Source: Choristocarpus tenellus KU-1152
Taxonomy: Eukaryota > Phaeophyceae
Length of the DNA: 21,757 bases
Reading direction: 5' to 3'
Assembly (NCBI GenBank): GCA_964200185.2
Contig: CAXNAD020000327.1
Span: 1 to 21,757 of the forward strand
In this document: positions 19,087-21,757 of the stretch, one piece after another
How positions within the stretch are numbered: position 1 is the first letter of the stretch
Layout of the letters: each line of letters begins with the position of its first letter
Notes under the pieces: model-generated
Seen by the model: the letters and a program-made list of their open reading frames with translations, nothing else
What the model was told of the DNA's origin: nothing
The model's database searches: none
Program-made: the position numbers and the translations under genes

Positions 19087-19633
19087 TGACCCAAGAAGGG
19101 TAACCATACTTGTCCGGGATGCGGATCAGACAAGGGATATAAAGTCCAAAGATCATACCAACAGTTTCCATGGTTTAGACTCACTTCTAGGCGACGGGAA
19201 TTTATTGTAAGATTCAATAGTGCAGTGGTGGTTCGTATGTTGAACATGGCAGTGAGCACTATGAAAAGTTCTCCTTGAACTCAGAATTGAGGAAGGTGCA
19301 ACAGCGTTGATATGATCTTGAGTTAGCTTGTGCGTTTACTTCACAATGTTTGTGCTCTTGGAGAGCCCTGCCCGCCTTGTGTCAAAGTATGCACATCTAT
19401 GTGTTTGATATTGCAAGCCCCATACTCCAGGGACGATATGCATTGAGGTTTATATCCCACAACCTGTAATACTTTGAAGGTATTTAATTATTGTGTATGG
19501 AGTACATAAAAAAAAAACATACCCGATAGCATTATGATAACCTTAACCTTCACTGATGGTTTAGGGGAAGGGTGGGGGGACATTGAACTGTTGTGGAAGT
19601 TGGAGGGGTTCTAGATCCTTTGTTGTATTCGCC
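19087..19633. other. ferlin 3' flank, no gene seen
   Basis: I see no canonical AATAAA after the ferlin stop. The stretch has poly-A near 19509 and no convincing frame. It probably contains the ferlin 3' untranslated region. Confidence 0.45.
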
Positions 19634-19887
19634 ATGTCAGAGTTTCTGCGTTTTATGGTAGAGTTGAAGCTACCCCCTGACCAACTGCAGCTCCTCAGTA
19701 CTCACGATGGGCAGGTGGACCTTGCTCTTGTAGAATCAGTAGGTACCTATTGCCTATGTATCCCCTTGCCTCTTAGGTTTAGTAGTGCATCTTAGGTATG
19801 AATGTTCTATGTATGTGATGGACTCTAGCCCTTCTTTGGCTTCCTACCCCTGGTGACCAGAAATATGTGAAGACCAAAGGGGAATAG
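19634..19887 (+). CDS. possible small two-exon gene (43 aa)
   Basis: ATG at 19634 in the context GCCATGTCA opens MSEFLRFMVELKLPPDQLQL, and the exon runs to 19738, ending LALVES before GTAGGT. The next good acceptor, CCTGGTGACCAG with a pyrimidine-rich approach, ends at 19860 and continues in phase as KYVKTKGE-stop (19861-19887). The intron would be 122 bases. The predicted product is acidic and helical with no signal peptide or membrane segment, and I do not recognise it. It may be the terminal exons of a larger gene, since the frame is open upstream of the ATG to about 19583. The in-phase splice is the main support. Confidence 0.4.
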
Positions 19888-20213
19888 TACCTGGCCAGCA
19901 GTCTTGAGTTTTTTTCTTTTTTACTTATTTCTGGAGGTAGACACCTCTCTTCTGGCATATCATACGTATGTGTACCTTTTGAGCCACAAAGCTATCCCCT
20001 TGTTGTGATATTAGATAGCCAAATCTTGGAATTTCTGTTTCTTTTAATACTCTTTTGTATGTAAGCATGTCTCCCATTGATGTGAGAGTTCCCAGCAAGA
20101 CCGTAAATACTGGGTGATATTAGTTCTTCTACTGGCCTTCCAGGCCTTGTTCGTTGATGTTTGGGTCACTGAAGAATTGTAGTGTTGAAGTGCTTTGAAC
20201 TCACGCAATATAA
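19888..20213. other. intergenic, convergent gene ends
   Basis: T-rich stretches and no frame. This separates the plus-strand genes from the end of the minus-strand gene at 20214. Confidence 0.5.
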
Positions 20214-21278
20214 TCATTTCTTGAAATCTCTACACGGGCTGCCATCTCTCATCCACCTCTTCGTCCACGCCCTCCTCTTCACCATTCTCTTGTACATCCT
20301 CCTATCCATCTCTAACACTCGAGGAATGTCATCATCAGTCCAAGGGAGAGCAATGGGGTCCTCCTTGCCAAGGTTTACCCCATGCAGGATGACATGCATT
20401 TCATGAACAACTGCACATGGTGGGAAACCCCCACGTATCCTGGATTTTGATGCTCCAAGCTGCAGCATGCAAGATTCCGCTGCTTCATTGGACGTTGTCA
20501 GGTCAAGATCATAGTGCCCATGATTTAGCAATCCGAAAACAGACAGCTCAACTTCTAAGTGCTGGTGTGCCACCGCTATGACCCCCAAGCCATAAAAATT
20601 GAGAGGCAGGGAAGGTTGCATCTTAGGGTCATGGCGAGAAATGGTAAGAACACACCATTTTATACAACTGTAGGAAGAGTTTTTGCGAATTGTGGTTTCA
20701 CTCTGTGTGTGGAAAGAGGGAATATCAATTTTGCATACCCTCTCGTCCACATAAAGCTTCGAAATGAGTATTTTTGCACGTCCCCTGCATGACAAGTATA
20801 CCTGTAGGGTGGCAGGACCCTAATCTTTCAATGCACCACACAGCGTTCATAGATTTTGAGGGATTTACTAGTGAAGCAGCAAAGTGGACTTGCTAAATAA
20901 AATTTTGCCTCTCAAAAACGAAAAAAAGTGTCCCAGAAACCGAATTCCGTTTCCTACTATTTCCTCCCGTAATGATACCTTACTATACATGATCCATACG
21001 TCCTATGGAAGTATCTTATATTACTACTACTCTGGAGTAGTAGTATATACATACTATCAGGACACGCACACACATATAATCTGTTACCTGCTGCTGTAGA
21101 AGAAGTCGTACACACAGCAGAAAATATCCAGGTAATACATCATCCTTGCAACATAAAGTTGAAGTCCATGGCGGGAGGACTCACACGTTTTGATCTCGTA
21201 GTTGAAGTTCATCATGTACGCTGCTCCTATCTGCTTGTTGAAAGTCACGAACTCGGTGAAGTCGTCATAGTAATACCA
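20214..21278 (-). CDS. unidentified protein, last two exons (about 253 aa visible)
   Basis: Minus strand. The upstream exon 21278-21088 follows a pyrimidine-rich acceptor ending CTTACTAG and encodes WYYYDDFTEFVTFNKQIGAA, then MMNFNYEIKTCESSRHGLQL, then ARMMYYLDIFCCVYDFFYSS. It ends AG before GTAACA. The acceptor CATGCAG at 20785 completes an Arg codon in phase (SSRGRAKILISKLYVDERV), and that frame stays open to the stop at 20214, passing LEVELSVFGLLNHGHYDLDL, AESCMLQLGASKSRI and PWTDDDIPRVLEMDRRMYKR. The tail is basic (RRAWTKRWMRDG). The alternation of beta-like segments, an aromatic segment ahead of FF and an LQLG motif faintly recall VPS13-type bridge lipid-transfer proteins, but this is only a guess. 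A 37-base stretch in the last exon could be a micro-intron. Upstream exons must lie before 21300 on this strand or beyond the window. Confidence 0.6.
21022..21045. repeat. near-perfect palindrome in intron
   Basis: TACTACTACTC at 21022-21032 mirrors GAGTAGTAGTA at 21035-21045 with a 2-base centre. It lies in the intron of the minus-strand gene, in a CTA-rich patch. Confidence 0.85.
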
Positions 21279-21757
21279 CTAGTAAGTCAAAGTAAACTAA
21301 AAAAGGTACACAGGTTTTACCCAAATAAATTGCGTTTTAACTCTGTTTTTCCATAGCTTGCAGTTCACCCATATTTCTATGGATGAAGCTCTAAGCGTGA
21401 TTTGAGAGCCTTTATTTCTCTATTGTTTGAAACTATTCCAACACAATTCAGAAAATTTCTTACACAATTTGTAAAAAAATCGAATTTTGTACCTATCCGT
21501 CAGTATCCCTCAAATGCAACTGTGGGTAGCTGTCGCTTGCTTCGACTCAGTACTACATAGTATTTGAATAGCAAGAAGGCGTTCATTTGCACTTCTTCAC
21601 CTACTACTTGTTCATTATCAATAAAGTGATATATCTTTTTTTGTTGTTTTCCCAATAATCACAACATACACAACGCTAAGTATACATGTACAGTAGGTGC
21701 CCCGATTTTGTTCACCCATGGGCATGCCCAAAAAAAGCGGTACATAATTGATGTAGT
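21279..21757. other. window end, no secure exon
   Basis: This is probably intron or upstream region of the minus-strand gene. A short minus-strand frame near 21580-21490 (MNAFLLFKYYVVLSRSKRQL) is open but too short to claim. It is AT-rich, with poly-T near 21635. Confidence 0.4.

Overview
The window is eukaryotic nuclear DNA. It has GT-AG introns that join reading frames in phase, many microsatellites, wide gene-poor stretches, and a pile-up of decayed LTR retrotransposons, non-LTR retrotransposons and cut-and-paste transposons. The protein signatures of the copia element (SPYEMWYGTPAP, ADSPRF.GVAER) and of the DDE transposase remnant resemble families I know from heterokont algae and oomycetes. 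A stramenopile host is therefore my best guess, but only an inference.

Layout. 1-2.5 kb: microsatellite-rich, with one CCAAT/TATA-like cluster and no secure gene. 2.49-2.97 kb: minus-strand coding remnants of unknown identity. 4.1-4.65 kb: plus-strand remnant of a non-LTR reverse transcriptase C-terminal region, followed by a frameshifted DDE transposase remnant (4.67-5.16 kb). 5.23-8.5 kb: a minus-strand Ty1/copia pseudogene (Gag, zinc knuckle, protease, integrase) that lacks its reverse transcriptase and is split by a 518-bp LTR-like insertion. 8.6-10.2 kb: a plus-strand Ty3/gypsy remnant (RNase H end plus integrase), head-to-head with the copia element. 10.6-15.07 kb: two minus-strand copies of one non-LTR retroelement 3' region. 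Copy 1 holds a 708-bp LTR-like element, which itself holds a 235-bp inverted-repeat element. Copy 2 is split by a 1.7-kb insertion carrying a transposase fragment and a strong inverted repeat.

15.7-19.1 kb: the best host gene, the 3' end of a ferlin (membrane-anchored multi-C2 protein). I could place six exons whose five junctions all keep phase. It encodes the last C2 domain, an unusual Ala-rich and Gly/Val-rich insert, the GRG..NE.P.LEPP linker typical of ferlins, two hydrophobic segments instead of the usual one, and a poly-Asp tail. 19.63-19.89 kb: a possible small two-exon gene. 20.21-21.28 kb: the last two exons of an unidentified minus-strand gene, converging on the ferlin side.

The genes do not form a pathway. 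The main story is a ferlin gene whose upstream side is packed with nested transposon insertions, so its other exons, if intact, lie beyond them or outside the window. The two copies of the same non-LTR element allow the insertions to be delimited by comparison, giving target-site duplications and a relative order of events.
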